From contig NZ_RBKX01000001.1 in NCBI RefSeq assembly GCF_003634615.1, positions 1,674,001-1,738,000 of the forward strand: DNA of 64,000 bases. Direction: 5' to 3'. This DNA comes from Flavobacterium sp. 102 (lineage in GTDB: Bacteria; Bacteroidota; Bacteroidia; Flavobacteriales; Flavobacteriaceae). A program made the position numbers and the translations under genes. The notes under the pieces were generated by a model. It was not told the DNA's origin. It made no database searches and saw nothing but the letters and a program-made list of their open reading frames with translations. The number at the start of each line of letters is the position of its first letter. Position 1 is the stretch's first letter. Below are positions 8,070 to 16,566 of this stretch, piece after piece.

Positions 8070-8858
8070 ATGAATAAACCCAATATATATTTATTTTTTC
8101 TCTTTAGTATTTTATTGACCTCTTGCGTTCCTACCAAGGATTTGATTTATCTTCAAAATAAAAACGATGGTACAAATGCGGCGGTAACTCCTTCAAATCA
8201 AAAACCTTATCGTTTGCAAACCAATGATTTGGTAAATATTGCTATCAGAGCCGTAGATCCTAAATTGGTTGAAATATTTAATCCTACCGGAGGACAAACT
8301 GTTGGCTCTGTCGGAGAACAAAGTAACTATTTGAATGGTTATTCTGTTGATGATCATGGAAACATAAGATTGCCTGTTTTAGGTGAACTAAACGTTTTAG
8401 GTTATACCACTGAGGAAGTTAGACTTAAGATTGAGAAGTTGCTTTTCGAAAAATTTTTTAAAAATGAAGCCGGAATTTTTGTAATAGTGAAACTATCCGG
8501 ATTCAGGTATACCATAAATGGAGAAGTGGGCAGTATGGGTACTAAAACTTTATACCAAGATAAAGTTAACATCATGGAAGCCATTGCAAATGCTGGAGAT
8601 ATATCCATAACAGGAGATAGAAAAGATGTAAAAGTAATAAGAAGCTTTCCTCAGGGTAGTGAAACTTTCAGCATAGATTTGACCGATAGTAAAGCGGTAA
8701 ATTCACCTGTATTTTTTCTTCAACCCAATGATTACATCTATGTAAAACCTCTGAAACAAAAAACATGGGGAACAGGAAAAACAGGAATCGAATCCTTGAC
8801 CACTATAGTAACTTTATTGTCTTTAGCAACCACTACTTATTTGCTGCTTAATAATTAA
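8070..8858 (+). CDS. Polysaccharide biosynthesis/export lipoprotein (Wza/BexD-like)
   Basis: 262 aa. Lipoprotein signal peptide with lipobox LLTSC (cysteine about 19). A Poly_export domain begins YRLQTNDLVNIAIRAVDP (about 49-66), with LPVLGELNVLGYT about 104-116. An SLBB-like domain follows (YTINGEVGSMGTKTLY; about 150-230), ending in DYIYVKPL. The C-terminus has a hydrophobic segment (SLTTIVTLLSLATTTYLLL) matching the membrane-spanning end of Wza-type proteins. It forms the outer-membrane export channel for polysaccharide and works with the Wzc-like kinase encoded 11 bp downstream. First gene of the operon. Confidence 0.92.
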   Translation: MNKPNIYLFFLFSILLTSCVPTKDLIYLQNKNDGTNAAVTPSNQKPYRLQTNDLVNIAIRAVDPKLVEIFNPTGGQTVGSVGEQSNYLNGYSVDDHGNIRLPVLGELNVLGYTTEEVRLKIEKLLFEKFFKNEAGIFVIVKLSGFRYTINGEVGSMGTKTLYQDKVNIMEAIANAGDISITGDRKDVKVIRSFPQGSETFSIDLTDSKAVNSPVFFLQPNDYIYVKPLKQKTWGTGKTGIESLTTIVTLLSLATTTYLLLNN

Positions 8859-8869
8859 CACCTATTTTC

Positions 8870-11341
8870 ATGTTAGACGTAAAAGATTTTACTTTTTTTG
8901 ATAAACAAAATAGCTTTGATTTTAAGGGTTTTTTAATTAAAACATTGAGCTATTGGAAATGGTTTGTTGTTGGTTTAATTATTGCTTTTTCCATTGCGCA
9001 CCAAGTTAATGTCAGAAAGCAAAAAATTTACGGGATTGATACTACAATAGCTGTTCAAGAAGAGAATAATCCCTTTTTTACTGCCAATACGAGTTTAGTA
9101 TTTAATTGGGGTGGTACTTCGGATAAAGTACAAATGATTTCTACTACCTTGAAATCAAGATCTCACAACGAACTAGTAGTAGACAGGTTAGGATTTTATA
9201 TCGATTATTTCAAACAGACGAAATATTTTTTACAAGATGTTTATGGTGAAGTACCATTCGAAGTAGTAATAGATAAAAGTAAAGACCAATTGTATGAACA
9301 GTTTGTCAGAGTAAAAATGCTGTCCAACGACACCTATCAAATTACCATTCCGTTTCAAGCAAGTAATGCAGGAGTGATTCGTTACAAAGACAATACTAAA
9401 TCAGTTGTTCCTGTTCCCAATGCTGAATTTAAAAGAACTTTTAAAATAGGGCAAGAAGTCAATCTGCCTTTCCTACATTGGAAATTAAATTTGTCCAAAG
9501 ATCCTAGTAAAAACTTTGGGGAAGAGATATTAATTCGTTTCAATTCCTTTGACAATACTGTTTCTTCTTTAAAAGGTGTTCGTGTTGATGTGGATGAAAG
9601 AGCCGGTTCTATACTTAGGTTAAGTATGGAAGGAACTAACAAATCCAGAATGGTTGCATACTTAAACGCTACCGTAGACGTTTTAATCAAAAGACAGCTT
9701 GAAAGTAAAAACCAATTTGCCGAGAATACGATCAATTTTATTGATGAAACCTTGGTGAAAATGGAAGAACAATTAAAAGATTCGGGTGATGACTTAAAAA
9801 CTTTCAGTAAATCCAATAATATTCTTGACATTGAAGAAGGCGGAGTCACTTACAAAAGTCAGTTGATAGATTATGACAAGCAGAAAGATGAAGTGGAAAG
9901 AAAGATAGCCTATCTCAACTTATTAAAAAATTACCTCAAAAACAGTGTGGATTTTTCAAAATTACCTGCGCCAACAGTTGCCGGTATTGAGGAACCAAAT
10001 ATTACCGGTAATGTTAGTAAGTTAATTGATTTGTCTATCCAAAGATCACAGTTAGCTTATTCCATCAAAGGTGATGTTTATTATGAAAGAATAGACAACG
10101 AAATTCAATCGGTTAAAAAAGTGTTGTTGGAAAATGGTAATTCATTGCGAATTGCGTTAGAGTATGATTTAAGGCTTGTCAATCAAAAAATTCAAAAGGT
10201 AGAAGGTGAAATCAGTACGCTTCCTGAAAACAAGCAAGAATGGTTAAAGCTCTCTAGAAAATACAATTTAAGCGATAACATTTACAACACCTTTTTGCAA
10301 AAAAGGAGTGAAGCTTCTATCGTAAAAGCGGCCAATTTATCAGATATTAAATTCATTGATCCGGCCAAAGATGTTGGTGGTGGTTTATTAGGACCAAAAA
10401 CCGGTGTCAATTATGTTTTGGCATTTTTTATGGGATTGTTAATTCCATTGGTATTGGTTTTCTTTATTTTCTTTATCAGTAACTCTATTCAGAATATTGA
10501 AGATATTTCAAGCTTAACACAATTGCCATTAATCGGAATTGTGGGAGTGAAACATTCTGAAACCAATTTATCTGTTTTTGAAAGACCAAAATCGGCACTT
10601 TCGGAGTCCTTTAGAGCCATTCGTTCGTCTTTACAATTTTTATACAAAAAGCAAAGCATAGAAGGAACCAAAACTTTGATGTTGACTTCTTCTGTCAGTG
10701 GAGAAGGAAAAACATTCTGTTCTATCAATATAGCGACCGTTTTTGCTTTGAGCGAGAAAAAGACCATCATATTAGGTCTCGATTTAAGAAAACCTAAGAT
10801 TTTTGATGATTTCAATATTCAAAATGATATCGGAGCGGTGAATTATTTGATTGGTCAAAAAACATTAGACGAAGTTATTCAGCATACACACATTCCTTAT
10901 CTTGATGTAATCACATCTGGACCAATTCCGCCCAATCCATCGGAGTTAATTCTTGGTGATTCCATGAAGGAAATGATTGCGCGTCTCAAGGAGGATTACG
11001 ATTATATTATTTTGGATACTCCACCGGTTGGTTTGGTTTCGGATGCTTTAGAGTTGGCTCAGTTTTGTGATGTTACCTTATATATCGTTCGTCAAAATTT
11101 TACCAAAAAAGAAATGTTGACACTTTTAAACAACAGAACCAAACGCGGTGAGTTGAACAATGTGAGCATTATTTTTAACGGCTATGAAAATAAAGCCAAA
11201 TATGGTGTTGGTTATGGCTATGGTTATGGCTACGGCTACAGTTATGGCTATGGTTACGGTAGTGGTTATCATGAAGATGATGAACCAAACGGATTCTTTG
11301 CCAAATGGAAATACAGACTACTAAAAAGATTCAAGTCATGA
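8870..11341 (+). CDS. wzc: Wzc-like polysaccharide co-polymerase and bacterial tyrosine kinase
   Basis: 823 aa. Wzz domain with transmembrane segments near 25-45 and 505-535 around a large periplasmic coiled-coil region. The cytoplasmic BY-kinase has Walker A SSVSGEGKT (Lys 614), Walker A' ILGLDLRKPK (about 635-645) and Walker B YDYIILDTPPVGLVSDA (about 705-720). The tail is a Gly-Tyr repeat (11201-11269) with ten tyrosines, the autophosphorylation cluster. In the Wzy-dependent pathway Wzc cycles between phosphorylated and unphosphorylated states to control polymer length and export through Wza. No separate phosphatase gene is seen nearby. The stop codon overlaps the next start (ATGA). Confidence 0.94.
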   Translation: MLDVKDFTFFDKQNSFDFKGFLIKTLSYWKWFVVGLIIAFSIAHQVNVRKQKIYGIDTTIAVQEENNPFFTANTSLVFNWGGTSDKVQMISTTLKSRSHNELVVDRLGFYIDYFKQTKYFLQDVYGEVPFEVVIDKSKDQLYEQFVRVKMLSNDTYQITIPFQASNAGVIRYKDNTKSVVPVPNAEFKRTFKIGQEVNLPFLHWKLNLSKDPSKNFGEEILIRFNSFDNTVSSLKGVRVDVDERAGSILRLSMEGTNKSRMVAYLNATVDVLIKRQLESKNQFAENTINFIDETLVKMEEQLKDSGDDLKTFSKSNNILDIEEGGVTYKSQLIDYDKQKDEVERKIAYLNLLKNYLKNSVDFSKLPAPTVAGIEEPNITGNVSKLIDLSIQRSQLAYSIKGDVYYERIDNEIQSVKKVLLENGNSLRIALEYDLRLVNQKIQKVEGEISTLPENKQEWLKLSRKYNLSDNIYNTFLQKRSEASIVKAANLSDIKFIDPAKDVGGGLLGPKTGVNYVLAFFMGLLIPLVLVFFIFFISNSIQNIEDISSLTQLPLIGIVGVKHSETNLSVFERPKSALSESFRAIRSSLQFLYKKQSIEGTKTLMLTSSVSGEGKTFCSINIATVFALSEKKTIILGLDLRKPKIFDDFNIQNDIGAVNYLIGQKTLDEVIQHTHIPYLDVITSGPIPPNPSELILGDSMKEMIARLKEDYDYIILDTPPVGLVSDALELAQFCDVTLYIVRQNFTKKEMLTLLNNRTKRGELNNVSIIFNGYENKAKYGVGYGYGYGYGYSYGYGYGSGYHEDDEPNGFFAKWKYRLLKRFKS
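11201..11269 (+). repeat. Hexanucleotide (Gly-Tyr codon) repeat in the kinase tail
   Basis: Alternating GGN and TAT/TAC codons give a run of GY dipeptides with ten tyrosines in 23 residues. Synonymous variation interrupts the exact repeat, but runs such as TATGGCTATGGTTATGGC could still slip in 6-bp steps without breaking the frame. Confidence 0.8.
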
Positions 11342-12324
11342 TAGATAATGCAAAAGCAATTCTCATAACCGGAGGTGCGGGATTTATAGGTTCAAACCTT
11401 TGTGACTATTTTTTAGGCAAAGGCTATTTGGTTACTTGCTTAGATAATTTTGCAACCGGTCACCGACACAACATTGCAGGATTTTTAAACCATGAAAATT
11501 TTAAGTTGATAGAAGGTGATATTAGAAATATTGAGACTTGTAATGAAGCAGTGAAAAATATAGATTTTGTTTTACATCAAGCGGCTTTGGGTTCGGTGCC
11601 TCGTTCTATCAATGATCCAATTACCAGTAATGAGGTGAATGTTTCCGGGTTTTTAAATATGCTCGTGGCTTCAAGAGATGCCGGTGTGAAAAGATTTGTT
11701 TATGCGGCTAGTTCTTCTACTTATGGAGATTCAGAGAGTTTGCCTAAGGTGGAAGATAAGATTGGGAAACCACTTTCTCCTTATGCCATTACGAAGTATG
11801 TAAACGAATTGTATGCGGAAATTTTTGGTAAAACGTATGGATTAGAAACCATCGGATTGCGCTATTTTAATGTTTATGGCAGAAGACAAGATCCCAAAGG
11901 TGCTTATGCGGCTGTGATTCCGAAATTTGTTATGCAATTCATGGCACAGGAAAGTCCGGTAATTAATGGCGATGGCAATTATTCAAGAGACTTTACTTAT
12001 ATAGATAATGTGATTCAAATGAATGAGTTGGCGATGTTGACTCAAAATCCGGAAGCGGTGAATACGGTTTATAACACAGCTTTTGGAGACAGAACAACTT
12101 TGAATGATATGGTTAAATACCTCAAATTATATTTGTCGGAATTTGACCCGAAGATAGCTGATATTGAGGTGGTGTATGGCCCTAACAGAGCAGGTGATAT
12201 TCCTCATTCTTTAGCCAGTATTGACAAGGCAAAACAATTACTAAAATATAACCCGAAATTCTCTTTTCAAGATGGTTTGAAAGAAGCAGTTGCGTGGTAT
12301 TGGAAGCATTTAAAAAAAGATTAA
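11338..12324 (+). CDS. UDP-N-acetylglucosamine 4-epimerase (WbpP/TviC/Gne type SDR)
   Basis: 328 aa starting at the ATG (11338) that overlaps the wzc stop; an earlier in-frame ATG at 11305 lies inside wzc. Extended SDR with the NAD motif TGGAGFIGSN (about 11-20), DNFATG, the H-Q-A-A-L-G-S-V-P segment (about 80-88), catalytic serine in YAASSSTYGDS and YxxxK in SPYAITK. The HQAALGSVPRSI pattern is closest to the WbpP/TviC group that interconverts UDP-GlcNAc/UDP-GalNAc and their uronic acids. Together with the TviB-like dehydrogenase at 13798 this suggests UDP-GalNAcA supply. Other SDR substrates cannot be excluded. Confidence 0.85.
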   Translation: MIDNAKAILITGGAGFIGSNLCDYFLGKGYLVTCLDNFATGHRHNIAGFLNHENFKLIEGDIRNIETCNEAVKNIDFVLHQAALGSVPRSINDPITSNEVNVSGFLNMLVASRDAGVKRFVYAASSSTYGDSESLPKVEDKIGKPLSPYAITKYVNELYAEIFGKTYGLETIGLRYFNVYGRRQDPKGAYAAVIPKFVMQFMAQESPVINGDGNYSRDFTYIDNVIQMNELAMLTQNPEAVNTVYNTAFGDRTTLNDMVKYLKLYLSEFDPKIADIEVVYGPNRAGDIPHSLASIDKAKQLLKYNPKFSFQDGLKEAVAWYWKHLKKD

Positions 12325-12339
12325 AAATTACTATTGATA

Positions 12340-13731
12340 ATGAAAATAACTAATATTTGTTGTATCGGAGCAGGTTATGTTGGAGGACCAACCATGGCTG
12401 TTATAGCCGAAAAATGTCCACACATTAAAGTGACTGTAGTCGATTTAAATGAAGCCAGAATTGCGGCTTGGAATGATGAAGATGTAAATAATATTCCTAT
12501 TTACGAGCCTGGATTGAACGAAATTGTAGCCAATACCAGAAATAAAAATTTATTCTTTTCTACCGAGGTTGATAAAGCCATTGATGAAGCTGAATTGATT
12601 TTTATATCGGTAAATACACCAACCAAAACCTATGGTACAGGAAAGGGAATGGCAGCCGATTTAAAACATATAGAATTGTGTGCTCGTCAAATTGCTAAAG
12701 TAGCTAAAAACGATAAAATTATTGTTGAAAAATCTACTTTACCGGTAAGAACCGCAGAAGCTTTAAAAAGCATTCTAGACAATACCGGAAATGGTGTTCA
12801 GTTCCAAATTCTTTCTAATCCCGAATTTCTTGCTGAAGGAACTGCTGTCCAAGATTTATTAAATCCTGACAGGGTTTTAATTGGTGGTGAAACTACGCCG
12901 GAAGGACAAGAAGCAATCGAATCTTTGGTAGCTGTTTATGCGAATTGGGTTCCTAAAGAACGCATTTTGAAAACCAATGTTTGGTCATCGGAATTGTCGA
13001 AATTAACGGCTAATGCTTTTTTAGCCCAAAGAGTTTCTTCGATTAATGCGATGTCGGAATTGTGTGAAAAAACAGAGGCTAACGTGAATGAAGTAGCCAA
13101 AGCTATCGGAATGGATAGTAGAATTGGTTCTAAATTCTTAAAGGCTTCCGTTGGTTTTGGCGGTTCTTGTTTTCAAAAAGACATTTTGAATTTGGTTTAT
13201 ATTTCTAAAGCTTTCGGATTAAACGAAGTGGCTGATTATTGGGAGCAAGTCATTATCATGAATGACCATCAAAAGAGACGTTTTTCCAGAAATATAGTGC
13301 AAACTTTGTACAATACCGTATCGGGAAAAAAGATTGCTTTCTTGGGTTGGGCGTTCAAAAAAGACACCAATGATACCAGAGAATCTGCTGCGATTTATGT
13401 TGCTGATGATTTGATTAATGAGCAAGCTAATATTGCGCTTTATGATCCTAAAGTTGGTCACCAACAAGTGTTGTCTGATTTAGATTATTTGAATACCAGA
13501 AAACCTGCTGATAATGAAAAACACATTGTGACTTTCGACAATCCATATACCGCTTGCGAAAACTCACATGCTGTAGCGATATTGACGGAATGGGATGAGT
13601 TTAAAGATTACGATTGGGAAAAAATATATGACAGCATGTTGAAGCCTGCCTTTATATTTGACGGTAGAAATCTATTAGATGCTGATAAGTTGAGAGCAAT
13701 TGGATTTGTTTACCAATCTATTGGCAGTTAA
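12340..13731 (+). CDS. ugd: UDP-glucose 6-dehydrogenase (animal-like long form)
   Basis: 463 aa from the ATG at 12340 (a TTG two codons earlier also lies in frame). N-terminal dinucleotide-binding motif [16 protein letters not shown] (about 8-23), the [10 protein letters not shown] segment, [11 protein letters not shown] (about 130-140), catalytic cysteine in [13 protein letters not shown] (C277) and [14 protein letters not shown] in the C-terminal domain. The length and the GPTMAVIA and [11 protein letters not shown] segments resemble the eukaryote-like UGDH clade common in Bacteroidetes. It makes UDP-glucuronate for the polysaccharide. Confidence 0.92.
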   Translation: MKITNICCIGAGYVGGPTMAVIAEKCPHIKVTVVDLNEARIAAWNDEDVNNIPIYEPGLNEIVANTRNKNLFFSTEVDKAIDEAELIFISVNTPTKTYGTGKGMAADLKHIELCARQIAKVAKNDKIIVEKSTLPVRTAEALKSILDNTGNGVQFQILSNPEFLAEGTAVQDLLNPDRVLIGGETTPEGQEAIESLVAVYANWVPKERILKTNVWSSELSKLTANAFLAQRVSSINAMSELCEKTEANVNEVAKAIGMDSRIGSKFLKASVGFGGSCFQKDILNLVYISKAFGLNEVADYWEQVIIMNDHQKRRFSRNIVQTLYNTVSGKKIAFLGWAFKKDTNDTRESAAIYVADDLINEQANIALYDPKVGHQQVLSDLDYLNTRKPADNEKHIVTFDNPYTACENSHAVAILTEWDEFKDYDWEKIYDSMLKPAFIFDGRNLLDADKLRAIGFVYQSIGS

Positions 13732-13797
13732 TTGTCAGTTGTTGGTTTTGTAGAATAAAAAATAGGAGACAGAGGATATCAAAAAAAATATATAATA

Positions 13798-15075
13798 ATG
13801 AATATTAAAATTGCTGTTATAGGGTTAGGATATGTGGGTTTGCCATTAGCAAGATTGTTTGCTACAAAGTATCCGGTTGTTGGTTTTGATATTAATCAAA
13901 ATAGAATTCAGGAATTGAACTCCGGGGTTGATTCCACTTTGGAAATAGATAAGGAAACTTTAAATGCAGTTCTTGTTACCTCAAGTAATGATGCTAACGG
14001 CCTTTTTTGCAGCAATAACATTGCCGATATCAAAGATTGCAATTATTATATAGTAACGGTTCCTACGCCGGTTGACAAAAACAATCGTCCCGATTTAACG
14101 CCGCTTTATAAGTCGAGTGAAACTGTTGGGAAAGTATTGAAAAAAGGGGATATCGTCATCTATGAATCAACGGTTTATCCGGGAGTTACTGAGGAAGAGT
14201 GTATTCCTGTTTTGGAAAGAGTGAGTGGCTTGAAATTCAATATTGATTTCTTCGCAGGCTATTCTCCGGAAAGAATTAATCCGGGCGATAAAGAACATAC
14301 GGTAGAGAAAATCCTAAAAGTAACTTCGGGTTCTACACCGGAAATCGGTCAGAAAGTAAATGATTTATACAAGTCGGTTATTATTGCCGGCACGCATTTA
14401 GCACCTTCTATAAAAGTGGCTGAAGCCGCCAAAGTGATTGAGAATTCGCAACGTGATATTAATATTGCTTTTGTAAATGAGTTGGCTAAAATTTTTAATT
14501 TATTGGAAATTGATACCCATGCCGTTTTAGAAGCTGCCGGAACTAAGTGGAACTTTTTGCCGTTCAAACCGGGATTGGTTGGTGGACATTGTATTGGAGT
14601 TGATCCTTATTATTTGGCGCAAAAAGCACAAGAAAAAGGCTATCATCCCGAAATTATTTTGGCCGGAAGACGATTGAATGATAGTATGGGCGAATATGTA
14701 GCTTCTCAAGTAGTTAAGCTAATGATTAAAAAAGGCGTTGCTATAAATGGGGCCAAATTGTTGATGTTAGGCATTACTTTTAAAGAAAATTGTCCCGATG
14801 TACGCAATACGAAGATAGTTGATGTAGTGCATGCTCTGGAAGATTATGGTATCGCTGTTACCATTTTTGATCCTTGGGCCAAACCTTCTGAAGTGAAGCA
14901 TGAGTACCAATTGGTAACGACAAATGATTTGCCTGCCGATACTTTTGATGCTATTGTTTTGGGTGTAGCGCATCAAGAATTTGTAACGATTGATTTGTCT
15001 AAATTGAAAAAAGCCAATGGCGTTTTGTTTGATGTTAAAGGTGTTTTGAATGAAAAGGCAGATGGGAGATTGTAA
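13798..15075 (+). CDS. UDP-N-acetylhexosamine dehydrogenase (TviB/WbpO type)
   Basis: 425 aa. Rossmann start [15 protein letters not shown] (about 4-18) with [15 protein letters not shown], the [19 protein letters not shown] segment (about 122-140) and the active-site cysteine in [17 protein letters not shown] (C265), followed by [15 protein letters not shown], a signature of the Vi-antigen TviB/WbpO group. It should oxidise UDP-GlcNAc or UDP-GalNAc to the uronic acid. With the WbpP/TviC-like epimerase at 11338 it reproduces the Vi-antigen pair. It is distinct from the neighbouring Ugd. Confidence 0.88.
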   Translation: MNIKIAVIGLGYVGLPLARLFATKYPVVGFDINQNRIQELNSGVDSTLEIDKETLNAVLVTSSNDANGLFCSNNIADIKDCNYYIVTVPTPVDKNNRPDLTPLYKSSETVGKVLKKGDIVIYESTVYPGVTEEECIPVLERVSGLKFNIDFFAGYSPERINPGDKEHTVEKILKVTSGSTPEIGQKVNDLYKSVIIAGTHLAPSIKVAEAAKVIENSQRDINIAFVNELAKIFNLLEIDTHAVLEAAGTKWNFLPFKPGLVGGHCIGVDPYYLAQKAQEKGYHPEIILAGRRLNDSMGEYVASQVVKLMIKKGVAINGAKLLMLGITFKENCPDVRNTKIVDVVHALEDYGIAVTIFDPWAKPSEVKHEYQLVTTNDLPADTFDAIVLGVAHQEFVTIDLSKLKKANGVLFDVKGVLNEKADGRL

Positions 15076-15114
15076 AGAATTACGAATTATATATTACGAA
15101 TTACGATTTAAAAA

Positions 15115-16161
15115 ATGAAAAAGATTTTAATAACGGGTGGCGCAGGGTTTATTGGTTCTCATGTAGTTCGTCGTTTTGTGACTAAGTATCCGGCGTATCA
15201 AATATTTAATTTGGATGCCTTGACTTATGCCGGAAATTTAGAAAATATTGCAGATATCGAGCAAACACCTAATTACACTTTTATTAAAGGAGATATAGTT
15301 GATGCAGATTTTATCAATGATTTGTTTCAAAAACACCAGTTTGATGGCGTAATTCATTTGGCTGCAGAATCCCATGTAGATCGCTCTATAACTGATCCTT
15401 TAGCGTTTGTTAAAACCAATGTTTTTGGCACGATGAATTTATTGAATGCCGCAAAAACCATTTGGGCAGCTAAGTTTGAAGACAAAAGGTTTTACCATGT
15501 CAGTACCGATGAGGTTTATGGCAGTTTGGGTGCAACGGGTTTGTTTACAGAGACTACGCCTTATGACCCGAATTCTCCTTACTCGGCTTCTAAAGCAAGT
15601 TCAGATCATTTTGTTCGTGCGTATGGAGAAACTTATGGTTTGCCTTATGTGATTACGAATTGTTCAAACAACTACGGACCAAATCATTTTCCGGAGAAGT
15701 TAATTCCGCTTTTTATCAATAACATTATTAATAACAAGTCTTTGCCGGTTTATGGTGATGGAAATTACACCCGTGATTGGTTGTATGTTATTGATCATGC
15801 TATTGCAATTGATTTGGTTTTCCATGAAGGACGCAATCACGAAACCTACAATATTGGTGGTTTTAATGAATGGCGAAATATTGACTTGGTGAAATTACTT
15901 TGTCAAAAAATGGATGGTAAATTAGGTAGGGCTTCCGGGACTTCCGAGAAGTTGATTACTTATGTAAAAGACCGACCTGGCCACGATTTGAGGTATGCTA
16001 TTGATGCTTCTAAAATCAATTCGGAATTGGGTTGGAAGCCTTCAGTTACTTTTGAAGAAGGTTTGGAACAAACTATAGATTGGTTTCTTGCCAATGAAGT
16101 TTGGTTGCATAATGTAACTTCGGGCGAATATTCGAAGTATTATGAGAAGCAGTATTCTTAG
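15115..16161 (+). CDS. rfbB: dTDP-glucose 4,6-dehydratase
   Basis: 348 aa, usual RmlB length. TGGAGFIGSHVVRRFV (about 7-22), NLDALTYAGNLENI, HLAAESHVDRSI (about 82-93), HVSTDEVYGSLG with catalytic Thr-Asp-Glu, YSASKASSDHFVRAYGETYGLP (YxxxK) and NCSNNYGPNHFPEKLIPL. It converts dTDP-glucose to dTDP-4-keto-6-deoxyglucose, precursor of rhamnose and dTDP-amino sugars. No rmlA, rmlC or rmlD is present in the window, so the partners must be elsewhere. Last gene of the first polysaccharide segment; a terminator follows. Confidence 0.95.
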   Translation: MKKILITGGAGFIGSHVVRRFVTKYPAYQIFNLDALTYAGNLENIADIEQTPNYTFIKGDIVDADFINDLFQKHQFDGVIHLAAESHVDRSITDPLAFVKTNVFGTMNLLNAAKTIWAAKFEDKRFYHVSTDEVYGSLGATGLFTETTPYDPNSPYSASKASSDHFVRAYGETYGLPYVITNCSNNYGPNHFPEKLIPLFINNIINNKSLPVYGDGNYTRDWLYVIDHAIAIDLVFHEGRNHETYNIGGFNEWRNIDLVKLLCQKMDGKLGRASGTSEKLITYVKDRPGHDLRYAIDASKINSELGWKPSVTFEEGLEQTIDWFLANEVWLHNVTSGEYSKYYEKQYS

Positions 16162-16187
16162 CGTTCAATCTTAGTTTTTATAAAATG

Positions 16188-16215
16188 AAAGTCTTGTTTT
16201 TGCAAGGCTTTTTTG
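16188..16215 (+). terminator. Rho-independent terminator after rfbB
   Basis: A 9-bp stem with one wobble (AAAGTCTTG at 16188-16196, CAAGGCTTT at 16203-16211) followed by Ts. It separates the first polysaccharide operon from the surface-protein island. Confidence 0.75.
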
Positions 16216-16566
16216 TTTTTAATCAAGAAGATAAACGGTTAATAATTGGTTTCTTTTTAGTTTAAAATGGCAATTGGGTTAGAATGATTTAGTATGGTAG
16301 TTTTTTACTCTGAACAGGGTAATTGTTTAGTTGTTAATTTAGGGGCGCATTTTTTTTAGAATGTGTAGTATATTAACTAAAAATCAACAATTTATTAACA
16401 CGCAAACGTTTTCGTTCGTATGGTTAAATTTAGTTTTGTAATTTGGATTGGTTAATTTTATAGTTTTATTGACCCAAATTCTACTACTTCTTAATTCCTT
16501 TTGGCTTGTTTAAGTCATTTGAATGTTATTGTCATTTTTAACTTTTACTAATTTAAAAATTACTTT
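16216..16566 (+). promoter_or_regulatory. Upstream region of the 948-aa surface protein, candidate -7 at 16431-16438
   Basis: This is a 351-bp non-coding stretch. TAGTTTTG at 16431-16438 fits TAnnTTTG, but no good TTTG lies at the expected distance. The implied leader is about 120 nt. A TTAACA motif (16395-16400) also occurs upstream of the other surface-protein genes (for example 26570-26575 and 45542-45547). No ORF or RNA gene is recognised here. Confidence 0.35.

Noticed and set aside
11305..11337. Earlier ATG for the epimerase gene
   Set aside because: It lies inside wzc. The ATG at 11338 gives an ATGA overlap and the normal N-terminus before TGGAGFIGSN.
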